Of a stretch of 64,000 bases of DNA, positions 38,345-48,240 are shown piece by piece. The position numbers were made by a program, and so were the translations under genes. The stretch is from Aurantiochytrium sp. KH105. Its lineage: Eukaryota; Sar; Bigyra; Thraustochytrida; Thraustochytriidae. The notes under the pieces are model-generated. The model saw only the letters and a program-made list of their open reading frames with translations. It made no database searches and was not told the DNA's origin. The DNA lies in assembly GCA_003116975.1 (NCBI GenBank), contig BGKB01000122.1, forward strand, positions 124,001-188,000. The letters are read 5' to 3'. Numbering within the stretch: position 1 is the stretch's first letter; each line of letters opens with the position of its first letter.

Positions 38345-39236
38345 CTCGCCGCTGCCTCCGCGCCGAGAGCTCCGCTGCGGCGCGCTGGGCGGCCCCCGGG
38401 CAGGCGCGTCGCGCCGCGTCGCGCCGCGCCGGAGCGCCTCGCGGCCGAGCCTCCCGCCCGCGCTCCGAGCCTCGCCTCGCGCGCGCGCGAAGGAGCCGCG
38501 ACGGGGCGCGATGATCGCGATCTGCGCTCATTTACGAGCGCCTTCGAGGCGAGACGGCCTTTCAGCCAAGTGCAGGTTAACCCGCACTTGCGCTTTCGCT
38601 CGAGTCGGCAGCGTTGCCGCGCCGGGCGCCGCGTCCCAGTCTGGCTCCGGGCCGGACGGGACGTGGAGCGTGAGCGGGAAGTCGGGCCGGGCCCCGTTGC
38701 ACGGGTTCGAAGAGGGTTTCGAAGCTCGGCCGCTTGCTGCAGACATCTTCTTCTCTTGGCCAGGGTCTTCGCGCGTCAGGGCATCGCGACGAGGCCCAAA
38801 CCCGCCCTGCGCCTTGACTGCTTGCTGCACGCGTCTCCTGCAGCCGCTGCAGCCGCTGCTGCTGTCTGCGAGGCTGCCTCGAGCTTGGATCAGAGTCTGC
38901 GCTCCTGCTTGACTCGGATGTGGTCGCCTTGCATTGCGCTCGCTTCATAGCATCGCCAACAACGAAGACGAGAGAGAGCGAGAGCGAGAGCGAGAACGCG
39001 CACACACTCTGCGGGCGGTGTTCGCGAGAACGTCGCGGGTCGTGAAGAAAGCAAGGAAAGGAAGGAAGGAGAGGAAGGAAGGGAGCGCAGCCATCGTGCC
39101 AGGCGACAGGAGCGGTCGCGCCATCGTGCCAGCCTGCCGCAGCCTGCCGGGCCAGACCGGGCGGAGGTCGAGCGAGCTCTTCTTTGCGACGCACATTTGC
39201 GCACAGAGGGATGCATGGCTCGAAGATGCATGACAT

Positions 39237-39308
39237 GGCGTGGTGCGGTGGCGTGGTGGCGTGGCGTGGCGTGGCATGGCATGGCATGGTATGGTATGGT
39301 ATGGTGAT
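39237..39308. repeat. Drifting pentamer array GGCGT to GGCAT to GGTAT
   Basis: Successive blocks of GGCGT, GGCAT and GGTAT pentamers, each block internally pure. The pattern shows a point change spreading stepwise through a slippage array. Confidence 0.85.
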
Positions 39309-39433
39309 TTTGGGGACCTTTTTCTCGTGGAGATAATCTTGACCTGGCACGAGAAGGACAGAATCATGTGATGTGCGGCGCGGCTTGCTGGCTGGAGCAA
39401 ACCCCAATCACTCGCTCGCTTGACCGACGTATC

Positions 39434-39468
39434 GACCGACCGACCGACCGACCGACCGACCGACCGAA
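39434..39468. repeat. (GACC)n tandem array
   Basis: About eight GACC units directly upstream of the fusion gene ATG, probably in its 5' UTR. Confidence 0.9.
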
Positions 39469-39497
39469 CGAAGAGGCCAGATAGACGCCCGAGCAGG

Positions 39498-41531
39498 ATG
39501 GAGGGCAGCGGGTTCGTGGAGGTGACGAACGATGCCGCCAAGATGGAGGACGGCAAGGTGTTCCCGCTGACGCTGGGACCGGCGTCCGAGGCGAGCAAGA
39601 GCAAACCCGCGGAGACCGTCGCGGCGCAGCGCGACCTGGTACGTGAGCTGGCACGTCAGCACGGAGCCGTGCTGCTGCGCGGCTTTGCGATCGAGAAACC
39701 TGAAGACTTTGGAGAGGTCGTCCAGAGCCTCGATCTCGAGAATATGCCGTACGTGGGCGGGGCCGCCGTGCGCCGCAACATTGTTGGCGACTACGTATTT
39801 ACTGCCAACGAGTCGCCCCCGAGCGAGCCAATCCCGTTTCACCACGAAATGGCTCAGGTGAGCAATCCCCCGGACTATGTCATGTTCTACTGCGAGGTGG
39901 CGCCCGAGAGCGGTGGTGAGACGCCGCTCATCCTTTCGCGCAAAGTTTGGTCCTTCTTCGAGCAAAAGTTCCCCGAGGCCGCGCACAAGGTCGAGGAGCT
40001 CGGCGTGAAATACGCACGAGTCATGCCGGAGGAAGACGACGAATCGTCAGCGATCGGACGCTCGTGGAAAAATACCTTTCTCGTGAGCAACAAGGCCGAG
40101 GCTGAGGCCAAGATGCGCGAGATGGGCCACGAGTGGGAATGGCTCCCGAACGGAGACCTCCGCAATGTGACCAACATTGTCCCAGGCGTCCGTGGCGAGC
40201 CAGGATCCCCTGGCACCAAGGTGTTCTTTAACTCCATCGTCGCCGCCTTCAAGGGCTGGGTCGATAGCCGCAACGACCCGACCAAGGCCGTCATGTACGG
40301 CGATGGTACGTACATTCAATCAGAGGCGCTCGAGGCCGTCGCGGACTTTATGCACCGCGAGCGCGTCTGCGTACCCTGGCAAAAGGGCGACGCAATCATT
40401 GTGGACAATCGCGTTGCGATGCACTCGCGCAACACGTACTCGTCAGCGCGGCGTGTTTTGGCATCCGTGGGACGCGTCCCGCTTGCTGGCACCTTTGCCA
40501 GCAGCAAGGAGCTCGAGGCCAAGGCCGTTGGCACGCCCGTTCTTGACCGCCTGTACAACGGCGCCTTTATGCCCCGGCTCGGTTTCGGACTTTGGAAGCT
40601 GCCCAAGGATGTGACTGCCGAGATCGTGCTCAAGGCCATCAAGGCGGGAGTTCGTCACCTTGACTGTGCGTGCGACTATGGCAACGAAAAGGAGGTGGGC
40701 GACGGCATTCGCCAGGCCATCAGCGAAGGCATTGTAACCCGTGAGGATCTCTTTGTGGTCTCCAAACTTTGGAACACCTACCATGGTGACAAGGTGCCTG
40801 CTGCGCTGACCAAGACGCTCAAAGATCTTCAGCTTGACTATGTCGATCTGTACATGATCCACTTTCCGATCCCTCAGAAATTTGTCCCTTTCGAAAAGCG
40901 CTACCCACCGGAATGGTTCTATGACCCAGACGCCGAAAACCCGCGCGTGGAGCTCGCACGCATTCCCATCGAACGCACGTGGCGCTACATGGAGGCTGAG
41001 GTGGTGAGCGGGCGCGCGCGCGCCATTGGTGTTTGCAATTTCTCAGTGCAATTGCTGCGTGACATGATGGCCTATGCCAAGTTCCCTCCCGCCGTTCTCC
41101 AGGTCGAGCTTCACCCGCTCAACACGCAAGAGCATCTCGTCGCGTACGCGCGTTCCATGGGTATCAGGGTTATGGCCTTTTCCCCGCTGGGCCACGCAAG
41201 TTACGTGGAGATTGGCATGGCCTCGGATGACGATAGTGTTCTGCAAAACGAGCAGGTCAAGGCCATTGCAGACAAGCACGGCAGCACGGTACACCAGGTC
41301 GTCTTGCGCTGGGCACTGCAGCGCGGCACATGTGCCGTTTTCAAGTCCTCTAATCCGGATCACATTGTTTCGAACCTCGAGGCCGTGGCTCTGCAGCTTG
41401 ATGACGAGGAGATGCGCACAATTTCTGCGCTCAACAGGAATCGCCGATTTAATGATCCTGGAGTGTTCTGCGAGGCTGCCTTTAACACTTTTGTGCCCAT
41501 TTACGACGGTTCTGCCACAAGTCTCAAGTAA
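39498..41531 (+). CDS. Fusion of a TauD-like Fe(II)/2-oxoglutarate dioxygenase and an aldo-keto reductase
   Basis: 677 residues from the ATG at 39498; sequence before it is the repeat array. Residues about 40-335 are a TauD/TfdA-type fold: iron ligands H115-x-E117 and H309 (VAMHSRNTY), the Thr of GGETPL, and Arg318/319 for 2-oxoglutarate. Residues 345-677 are a complete aldo-keto reductase with the catalytic tetrad D389, Y394, K423 (VSKLW) and H455 (YMIHFP), a cofactor loop, and the ending NRNRRFNDP typical of xylose-reductase-like members. Spacing of the tetrad is close to canonical. The join is a clean in-frame linker (EAKAVGTPVLDR) with no stop or splice signal, so it is a true bifunctional chain. 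An oxidation followed by carbonyl reduction of one substrate is a natural inference; the substrate is unknown. Confidence 0.92.
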   Translation: MEGSGFVEVTNDAAKMEDGKVFPLTLGPASEASKSKPAETVAAQRDLVRELARQHGAVLLRGFAIEKPEDFGEVVQSLDLENMPYVGGAAVRRNIVGDYVFTANESPPSEPIPFHHEMAQVSNPPDYVMFYCEVAPESGGETPLILSRKVWSFFEQKFPEAAHKVEELGVKYARVMPEEDDESSAIGRSWKNTFLVSNKAEAEAKMREMGHEWEWLPNGDLRNVTNIVPGVRGEPGSPGTKVFFNSIVAAFKGWVDSRNDPTKAVMYGDGTYIQSEALEAVADFMHRERVCVPWQKGDAIIVDNRVAMHSRNTYSSARRVLASVGRVPLAGTFASSKELEAKAVGTPVLDRLYNGAFMPRLGFGLWKLPKDVTAEIVLKAIKAGVRHLDCACDYGNEKEVGDGIRQAISEGIVTREDLFVVSKLWNTYHGDKVPAALTKTLKDLQLDYVDLYMIHFPIPQKFVPFEKRYPPEWFYDPDAENPRVELARIPIERTWRYMEAEVVSGRARAIGVCNFSVQLLRDMMAYAKFPPAVLQVELHPLNTQEHLVAYARSMGIRVMAFSPLGHASYVEIGMASDDDSVLQNEQVKAIADKHGSTVHQVVLRWALQRGTCAVFKSSNPDHIVSNLEAVALQLDDEEMRTISALNRNRRFNDPGVFCEAAFNTFVPIYDGSATSLK

Positions 41532-41689
41532 TTAAAGGTATGTGCTGCGCTGCCTCTGTTTTTGTCGCGGGACGCAACGACCAAAGACAAAGACAAGTAT
41601 GAATACAAATGCGGATGCAATAGGCCTGATGCGACTTTTTGCGAAAATAAAATGATCACCTTTTTTCTTTCTTTCCACATTCACGTAAC

Positions 41690-43171
41690 TTAGTCCAGTT
41701 CATCGAAGGCAGCTTCCTCACGTCGCGAGTCCTCTTCGCTTGCGTTTTGCGTGAGCTTGTTTGCTGGAACTGTCTGCGTCGGCGCGGGAAGTGGGCTTGC
41801 CGCATTCTCGCCTTCTTCCTTGGCCTCCTCTTCTTCTTCAGCACCATCGACCTTATCAGCCTGCAAAGCAGGACCATCTGCCATTTTTGCAGTCGAGATT
41901 GAGTCTTGCTCCTTTTTATCATCATCAGAAGACGAAGTGACCGTCTGCTCTGACGCAGGTTCGTCCTGCGAAGAATTTGCTTGCGTTTCCGCCGCATCAA
42001 GGTTGTCCGCGCGAGCTTGGGCACGGCGGAGCTTGTCCTCGCGGAATGCTTTGCTTGCGGGGTTTTCTGGCCGCTTGATAACCTTCTCACCTGAGTATGG
42101 GTTTACAAGCACCGGAGACGCCTGTGCAGGAACCTGCGCTGTTAATGTGGCATCGTCAGAAAGAGGAGGTGGCACAGGTGGAGCAGCCATTGCCATCGCA
42201 GGTGCACTTTCGTGATCCATCGATGCATCAGTTGGGGTAGCAGTGGCATTAGCTGCGGACGTGGACTCCACAGGCGGGGCCACAGGAGGCGCCACGGGAG
42301 CCGCGGCAACAGGTCCAGCCTCGGTCTCGGATCCCGGTGCTGATGCCGCTGCAGCTGCCGCAGCCTTGGCAGCGGCCTCACGCTCGGCGCGAATGCGCTT
42401 GCCATCGAGCATCATCTTCTCAAAGGCACGAAAGTTAGCCTCCTCTTTTTCCTGCTTTTCTTTGCGCTGTCGATCAAGCTCGGCCTTTTCACATGCACGA
42501 GCGGCCTCGACGCTACCCTCCGCAAGTCCACGGCACCACGCCTCTGCGCGCAAGCGCTCTTCTGGGAAAACGGGCCGGTCATCGAGGTACTTGAGTGATT
42601 TGAGACGTGCAATGGTGGTCTTTCGGTAGAACCTGATCTTCTTGACGCATGGATTTCCTTGCAAGTAGAGCACGGAGAGCTTTTCGCAGCGCTCAAGAAC
42701 GTCGAGGATGGCAGGATCCTCGATCTTGTTCTTTTGAATGTCCAGGCAAGAAAGTTCCGGAAGTTTGGTCACGTGCTCGATGTTGGCGAGCTCCTTGAGC
42801 CGATTCTGCGGCAAGAGAAGGGTCTTGAGCTCCTTCATGTGCTCGAGGTTCTCGATCTTTTCGATAAAGTTCTGTGCCAAATTGAGCGTGTCGAGGTTCG
42901 CCTGGTTTTCGAGATTCTCAATTTTTTCTAGAACATTTTCGTGCAGGTAAAGTGTGCGCAGCTCCTTTTGGTGCTCGAGTCCCTCGATCTTAAGCAGACC
43001 GTTGCCCTCAAGCCAGAGCACCTTGAGACCCGTGTACTCGTCAAGGTTTTCGATGCGTTTCCAGCCCTTGTAGTGCAGGTAGAGTTTGTCGTTAAGTCTA
43101 GGCGTCCTGTATAGCTTGTTCTTCTCGCACGACTCGCGCAGGGCTGACTTGGTCATGTCCACGCCCACCAT
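41690..43171 (-). CDS. DNAAF1: DNAAF1 (LRRC50/ODA7) dynein arm assembly factor
   Basis: 493 residues from the ATG at 43171, which fits the family start ([19 protein letters not shown]). Six SDS22-type leucine-rich repeats follow ([44 protein letters not shown] and so on). They close with the LRR cap [18 protein letters not shown] and [20 protein letters not shown], a diagnostic DNAAF1 segment. A charged coiled coil and an Ala/Pro/Glu-rich tail complete it. DNAAF1 preassembles axonemal dynein arms in the cytoplasm, so the organism must make motile flagella at some stage. The last 240 residues are variable. The gene is convergent with the fusion gene, 158 bases apart. Confidence 0.93.
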   Translation of the reverse strand: MVGVDMTKSALRESCEKNKLYRTPRLNDKLYLHYKGWKRIENLDEYTGLKVLWLEGNGLLKIEGLEHQKELRTLYLHENVLEKIENLENQANLDTLNLAQNFIEKIENLEHMKELKTLLLPQNRLKELANIEHVTKLPELSCLDIQKNKIEDPAILDVLERCEKLSVLYLQGNPCVKKIRFYRKTTIARLKSLKYLDDRPVFPEERLRAEAWCRGLAEGSVEAARACEKAELDRQRKEKQEKEEANFRAFEKMMLDGKRIRAEREAAAKAAAAAAASAPGSETEAGPVAAAPVAPPVAPPVESTSAANATATPTDASMDHESAPAMAMAAPPVPPPLSDDATLTAQVPAQASPVLVNPYSGEKVIKRPENPASKAFREDKLRRAQARADNLDAAETQANSSQDEPASEQTVTSSSDDDKKEQDSISTAKMADGPALQADKVDGAEEEEEAKEEGENAASPLPAPTQTVPANKLTQNASEEDSRREEAAFDELD

Positions 43172-44362
43172 CGTATCGTTCTGTCGTTTGTTCGCTTGTT
43201 GGGTTGCTTGCTCCCGCGCTGAGCCTTGTCCTGGCCTCCTGCGCAATTTCTTGCTCAATCGGGGTGCGCGCGGGCGGCGGGGCGAGGGTGGCGCGAGCTC
43301 GGAGCAATACCGCTCTGGCCCAGCTTCTCCGGAACCTTGCGCTGCACGAATCGGGTCGAGGGATTGCATGCATGAATGAATGAATGAATGAATGACTACT
43401 AAGGGGGCTGTTGGAAAACGAACGGCCATATCGAGTCCCCGCATTCCCCGCTGATAAATTATTGGCACGAAAGGTACCACTCTCTCACAGACATGGGTCA
43501 AATTTCCAGACCCACTCATTTCAATGCAGAGGCGGCAAATCGAGAAGGCGGGGATAAGCAGACCTCGATCGTGGATGGTTGGGATCATCGCGGTGATGGC
43601 AGTACTGCCGAGGGCGGCCTAGCGTTGCCGCGCCGCCTTCCTCGACGGGATGCCACAGGGTTTGATCTGCAGCTAGTTATTCGTTGTTATTCGTGGATGA
43701 AGAGTAGGTGACGATGGCTGAGCTCGCTCACTTTGTAAACTCTGAAACGTGGCGGGAGAAAGAGGCGAGTCCTATTTCTTTTGGAGACGAGACAGCAAGA
43801 TGAAGATACAAACTTAGGTTGAACCTTCGTGTGACTCACTAAAAGACTACAATTCCCTGATTGCTGTCTCCTCAGAGAAAGGACCCGTTGCTTTTTGACG
43901 CAACACGTTTACTCGGAACGATGACTGACAATGTATAACGCCCTTGCACAGAACCATCCATAGATTCTCAACGAGCCTAGCAAGCACAAGAGACGTAAGC
44001 CCAGTGCGACGTCTCAGTAAAGAAAGACGTCGGGTGTTTCACTGGCAGCTCTTTTCTTGAGTGTAGATATTTTGATTGTGTTTGTAATATTTTTTTAGAA
44101 AAACTTGTCTTCATTTTGATTTCGTGTGATGACCGGTAATCAGATGCATGTAGTACGTGGCGATATTTCCCGACTGACCTCATTTTGACAAAAAAATAAG
44201 CTTGCGTCATAGAACGAGCGAGACGAATGGGAGATAAGCCTGCAAATACACGAAGGATATTTCAAAAAACACATGCACACAACTGAGGATACGTGACAGC
44301 TTTGTTTCTTTTTGTGCCGGGCGCTCCAGGTCTCTACTTATCGATTTCGATTTCCACCTTTT
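43172..44362. other. Intergenic, DNAAF1 upstream region
   Basis: 1.19 kb between tandem minus-strand genes. A (GAAT)n array lies at 43373-43396. From about 43730 the sequence is distinctly AT-richer than its surroundings. Short frames there show no family resemblance, and I see no RNA gene. Confidence 0.55.
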
Positions 44363-45547
44363 TCATGAGCTGATCAGTCGTGCATCCACAAAGCCATGAA
44401 TCTCCTCGGCGACGTCTCGAGGAGCTTCGAGACTGAGAAGGTGGCCAACGCCAGAAAGTACGACAATCTCCGTGTCGGGCAGAGTGTCAGCCATGGCCTT
44501 GGCGTCTGTGTAGCTAATAATGCGATCCATCTCGCCATGCAGAATGAGCGTGGGGATATCGAGGTCTTGCAGTTCCTCTGAGATATCACTCCGCTTGTTA
44601 AGAGGCGTCACCATGGCCAAGATGGCTTCTGGATCCTGGGCATTCACATTTTCCCTAAAGGCGGTGGATTCTTCCGGATGTGATGTCTCGAATTCGGCGG
44701 TGATGAGCTGGCGCTCCAAGACATTGCGCACCATGTTGAATCCGCACTGCTGAGCAAAGGTGCACAAGATACTGTTCACGGCAACCTCACCCCAAGTGGC
44801 GGCTCGGGCCTGGGAACCTAGCAGAACAAGAGCTGCGGTGCGATCAGGAAAGGCAAGGCCGGCTCTAAGCGCGATGCGGCTGCCAAGACCTGAACCGCAC
44901 CACACGGCTTTTTTCACCTTGGCGTCATCTAAGACTGCAATACAGTCCTCGACAAGTTCGTAGAGTGTGTCGACGTGGTAAGCCAGCGGCACAGAGGCGC
45001 CGTGGCCGCGCAAGTCAACTGCAATCACTCGCATACCATATTCTTGCGTGAGAATGTCGATCTGCTTGCGCCAAATGAAAGTTCCTGTGACGCCAAGGCC
45101 ATGAATAAAGAGTAGGACAGGGTCTGTGAAAGGCTCACCGTCTTGATCTTCTTCACGGTCTTCTCCCTCTGCTTCTTTCCTTTCCTGTGCCTTTGCGTTG
45201 TTGTCGTCGTCGGCGTCATCGTTGGCAACGTTGTTATTTTCATGATTGACCTCGGCATTGCTGGAACGGTCAGCGGCAGACTCCTCGAGGTCGGTATCGC
45301 CCTTGTTTGTTGACCTTGTTGATATCCGAGGCGCTGACAATCTCTTGCTAGCGCCGCGCACGCCCGGAGAACCGACGTCCACGTACGCAAGGCGCTGTCC
45401 CTCGCGTTCGCACATTCGAGCGTGCCCTTGCCCCTCCTCCGCCGCCGAGTGCACTGACAACGACGACTCCACGTCGGCGTCCACCTCGGCGTCCTGCACG
45501 TCCTCGTGCGCAAGGTGGGCGCCGAGCGCCGCCTCCACCGCGCCCAT
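44363..45547 (-). CDS. Alpha/beta-hydrolase fold protein
   Basis: 394 residues from the ATG at 45547; the frame runs upstream only from a GTG. The fold begins after an unusual 140-residue acidic, Asn/Asp-rich leader. Motifs in order: oxyanion FIHGLGVTGTF, VDLRGHGAS, nucleophile elbow CGSGLGSR (Ser in GxSxG), catalytic Asp in LHGEMDRIIS, and His in LSGVGHLLSLE. The triad is complete. Relatives include small ester and lactone hydrolases (the RsbQ/3-oxoadipate enol-lactonase style); the substrate is unknown. It shares a 166-base spacer with the divergent methyltransferase gene. Confidence 0.85.
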   Translation of the reverse strand: MGAVEAALGAHLAHEDVQDAEVDADVESSLSVHSAAEEGQGHARMCEREGQRLAYVDVGSPGVRGASKRLSAPRISTRSTNKGDTDLEESAADRSSNAEVNHENNNVANDDADDDNNAKAQERKEAEGEDREEDQDGEPFTDPVLLFIHGLGVTGTFIWRKQIDILTQEYGMRVIAVDLRGHGASVPLAYHVDTLYELVEDCIAVLDDAKVKKAVWCGSGLGSRIALRAGLAFPDRTAALVLLGSQARAATWGEVAVNSILCTFAQQCGFNMVRNVLERQLITAEFETSHPEESTAFRENVNAQDPEAILAMVTPLNKRSDISEELQDLDIPTLILHGEMDRIISYTDAKAMADTLPDTEIVVLSGVGHLLSLEAPRDVAEEIHGFVDARLISS

Positions 45548-45713
45548 GATTCTCGCGCGACGACCTGTGCTGCGAGAGAGGTTTGCAACCTGCAGTGTAT
45601 ACGCGTGCACGTGCTGTGCAAGGCCATTCGGGTCACCACTTTACAGTCAGTAGGCCTACTTGCGACGTGCTTGCTTGGCTGCTGGATGCAAAGAGGCAAG
45701 TCTCGTGCGAGAG
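45548..45713. promoter_or_regulatory. Compact bidirectional promoter
   Basis: Only 166 bases separate the divergent ATGs of the hydrolase (45547, minus) and the methyltransferase (45714, plus), so they must share promoter sequence. No motif assigned. Confidence 0.6.
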
Positions 45714-46442
45714 ATGTTGCGCGGCCGTGCGCACGAGCACGCACGACGCGTGGCCCGCGCAGCGAGGAGTCGCGGGCTGAGCAGCAGCACGCGCGACTTT
45801 GGAAGTCCCGCGTTCTGGGACGCAAAGTATCGCAGCGGCCGGGCACCACGCGAGTGGTTCGCGGGCGCAGATGGTGTTGTCGGCGCAGTCGAGGCGGCCC
45901 TCCGGCAGGAGCCAGGCCTCTCTGCGCTGGAGAGTGTGGCGTGCCTTCACGTGGGCTGCGGTCTGAGTGAGCTTGGGTTCCGCACGGCTCAGCTTTTTCC
46001 GCATGTCCACGTCACAAACGTGGACACGAGCGCTGCAGCTGTCGAGGGCCTGCAGAGCCAAGGAGCTGCGAAATATGAGCCAGAAGTGCTTGCGCGTAGC
46101 AAATTTGTACAAGACGATGTGCTCGACTCAAAGCTGGCGTCAGAGACCTTTGACCTGTGTATCGACAAGGGCACCCTTGATGCCGTCGAGTTCGTAGGCG
46201 ACGCCGAGGTTGGGCGTTTTCTCCAAGGCATTCATCGACTTTTGCGACCTGGGGGCTTGTATTTGCAGGTTTCAACCGTGGATCCGGGTGTCAGAGATGC
46301 TGTCACGCTTGCGGACGTCCCGTGGGCGCGCGTCACGTGGACAAACTGGACGTCAGATTCGCTTGCAGAGGGAGCTTCGGAGGAGAGCGACCTGGATCTT
46401 TGGATTTACAAGTTTACAAAGTCCGTCGTACATGTATATTAG
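45714..46442 (+). CDS. Class I SAM methyltransferase, CSKMT/METTL12-like, probably mitochondrial
   Basis: 242 residues from the ATG at 45714. The first 30 residues (MLRGRAHEHARRVARAARSRG) form an Arg-rich, amphipathic presequence. The enzyme opens with FWDAKYRSGRAPREWFAG, the FWD...W signature of METTL12/METTL13/EEF1A-lysine methyltransferases. Motif I is LHVGCGLSELG, motif II has FVQDDVLD, and the family-specific DLCIDKGTLDAV follows, then LLRPGGLYLQVS. Citrate-synthase lysine methyltransferase (CSKMT) is the mitochondrial member and the best analogy, but the substrate is not proven. It is convergent with APC15. Confidence 0.8.
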   Translation: MLRGRAHEHARRVARAARSRGLSSSTRDFGSPAFWDAKYRSGRAPREWFAGADGVVGAVEAALRQEPGLSALESVACLHVGCGLSELGFRTAQLFPHVHVTNVDTSAAAVEGLQSQGAAKYEPEVLARSKFVQDDVLDSKLASETFDLCIDKGTLDAVEFVGDAEVGRFLQGIHRLLRPGGLYLQVSTVDPGVRDAVTLADVPWARVTWTNWTSDSLAEGASEESDLDLWIYKFTKSVVHVY

Positions 46443-46722
46443 ATCGATCTTGATTTTATCAAAGGGAACTCTTTGCACCGTGCCTTTTCTCTCCATTCCT
46501 TTTCCTTTCACTTTTTTTCTTTGTCCACCATGTGCGTAGACAGTTGCGACGAAGGTGGAGTCGGAATTGCAGGCAATAGGCGCGCCTGCTTGTGTTTTGT
46601 TTTTTTCTCTTTCAATTATTTTTCCTTGTAAGGCTGTCTCTTCCTCAAGAATTTTTTGAAAGAGAAGAAGGATAGAAAGCGGATCGCGAGCGGATGACAA
46701 GATCAGTGAGAGTGAGGGATCG

Positions 46723-47298
46723 CTACCATTGTCCCGAATCCTCGCCGTCAGAGTCAGAATCAGATTCTTCACTCCTCGCGGAGTGTCGTTGTGCATAGAC
46801 CTCGTCCATGTCATGGTCCGATGTTCCCATGTCCTCGCCTTCGCTAGCAAGGAACTCAACGCCAGAAAACCCTTCCTCCTCTTCTTCCTCCTCCTCTTCT
46901 TCTTCTTCATCTTCCTCTTCCTCCTCCTCCTCCTCCATGGACATGTCGGAGCCTTCGAGCTCGGCGGCGTCGTCGTCGTCGTCTTCTTCTTCTTCGTCTT
47001 CTTCCTCGTCGTCGCCACCACCGCGCTTCATGCGGCGGACGCCGATGGGCTGAGGACCTCGCTGCTGGCGTACGGCCGCCAGCTGCTGCTCGAAGGCGAA
47101 CTCCTCCTGTCGCGCGCAAAGCCCGGGGCGGGCGGCTTGGCGTGTCAGTTCATCTCATTTCGATGACCGACCTCTCTCCCTCTCTCGCGCGCGCGGTCGC
47201 GCCTGGCCACGTACCTGCGCGAGCGCGTCCTCCTCGTCCATGCCGAGCACCGGGCACCACACGGGCTCGATGGTCGCGGGCAGCAGCGACGGGAACAT
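46723..47298 (-). CDS. ANAPC15: Anaphase-promoting complex subunit APC15, two exons
   Basis: Exons 47298-47215 (28 codons) and 47106-46723 join in frame to 155 residues. The start MFPSLLPATIEPVWCPVLG, then DEEDALAQ-EEFAFEQQLAAV and QPIGVRR, follows the APC15/Mnd2 pattern of FPSL-P ... W-[FC] ... DE ... QQ-E ... PIG. A long Asp/Glu tail ending GEDSGQW comes next, as in animal APC15, which is likewise acidic and ends near QW. APC15 promotes mitotic checkpoint complex release from the APC/C. The acidic exon alone looks like meaningless low complexity; identity appears only after splicing. Short length and low-complexity tail are normal for this family. Confidence 0.85.
47107..47214 (-). other. 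Intron of APC15 (108 bases)
   Basis: Begins GTACGT, ends GCGACAG, phase 0. An AACTGAC branch-like site lies about 38 bases before the end. Removing it joins DALAQ to EEFAF and makes the family alignment continuous. Confidence 0.85.
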
Positions 47299-48033
47299 CG
47301 TCCTCGCCGCGAGGGCCTCGCGCCTGCTCCTGCTTTGCGCGCCTGCCTGCTCGGGCTCCGTCGCGTTGCAACCGTCCTTCGTCAAGCAGGGCGGGAAAGG
47401 AGCCCAGCCAGGTCCACGCCGCAGGCCGGCAGAGGCAGCAGGCTGAGCATGCCGAGACCGCCTGCAATGCGGAGCAGGCGAGAGGCCGCGGGTTAGTTCT
47501 GGTGAAGACGCCGCGCGGGCGGTCTTGTCGCTTGCCGCTCGCGGGTTTGGCTGCTTGGATGCCATCCAAAGTGAGGCGCTGACCGAGATGGTCATGCACA
47601 AACTACGATCCTGGGAGGCGAGCTTCGGCCGACCGTGCGTGGCGAGCGAGCTCCGGGAACCCGGCGCGGCGGAACGAGGCGCGGTCGCGGCCACCGCGAC
47701 GGATTCGCGGCGAGGCTCACTCTCACTCACTGTCAGCCAGGCCGCGGTCCCGGCTCCGGTTCGCACCACGCGCCTCGCGTGGGAACCACCTCAAGATGTG
47801 ACCATCCAGCGTCCAAACAAACGCACACCTGACACAATCATCGGCGCTGGCCACTCCACCTCTCTCGCGACGGTCTCCGGAGACACAGGTTCCCGAGCGC
47901 GCTCGTCCGCTCCGCGCGGAAATCGTGATACTCCACGGCGCTCTCTCTCTCCGGCGGCCTCGAGCAGCAGCAGCAGCAGTCGGCGCGTGCAGGGCTGCGA
48001 GCGCCGCGGTCCGTGGGCCACTGGGGCAAGGCG

Positions 48034-48080
48034 TGGATGGATGGATGGATGGATGGATGGATTGATGGATGGATGGATGG
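48034..48080. repeat. (GGAT)n tandem array
   Basis: About eleven GGAT/GATG units with one TGAT interruption, in the spacer upstream of the TIR-NACHT-WD40 gene. Confidence 0.9.
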
Positions 48081-48199
48081 CGGGGCACCCGCGGCGCCAG
48101 CTTGGTCTCGCGGAGAGGCCCCGCGCGCCGCGGAGAGACGCGCGCGCGGTTCCCACGCGCGCAGAGGCAGACGCCGCGCGGCGGCGAGCGCAGATTCGG

Positions 48200-48240
48200 C
48201 TGGGCTGGGCCGGGCCGGGCCGGGCCGGGCTGGGCCAGGG
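48200..48240. repeat. (GGGCC/GGGCT)n tandem array
   Basis: Seven or eight pentamers, mostly GGGCC with GGGCT at both ends. It is strongly G-rich on the plus strand. Confidence 0.85.

Larger units (their letters stand above)
38345..39497. promoter_or_regulatory. Divergent spacer, XPB / dioxygenase-AKR fusion
   Basis: 1.15 kb between divergent ATGs. It contains a GAGAGC run near 38970-38996, a GGCGTG-to-GGTAT array (39237-39308) and a (GACC)n array in the probable 5' UTR of the fusion gene. No other gene. Confidence 0.5.

Noticed and set aside
46723-47031. Acidic single-exon protein of 102 residues
   Set aside because: Its upstream frame and a clear splice site make it the second exon of APC15.
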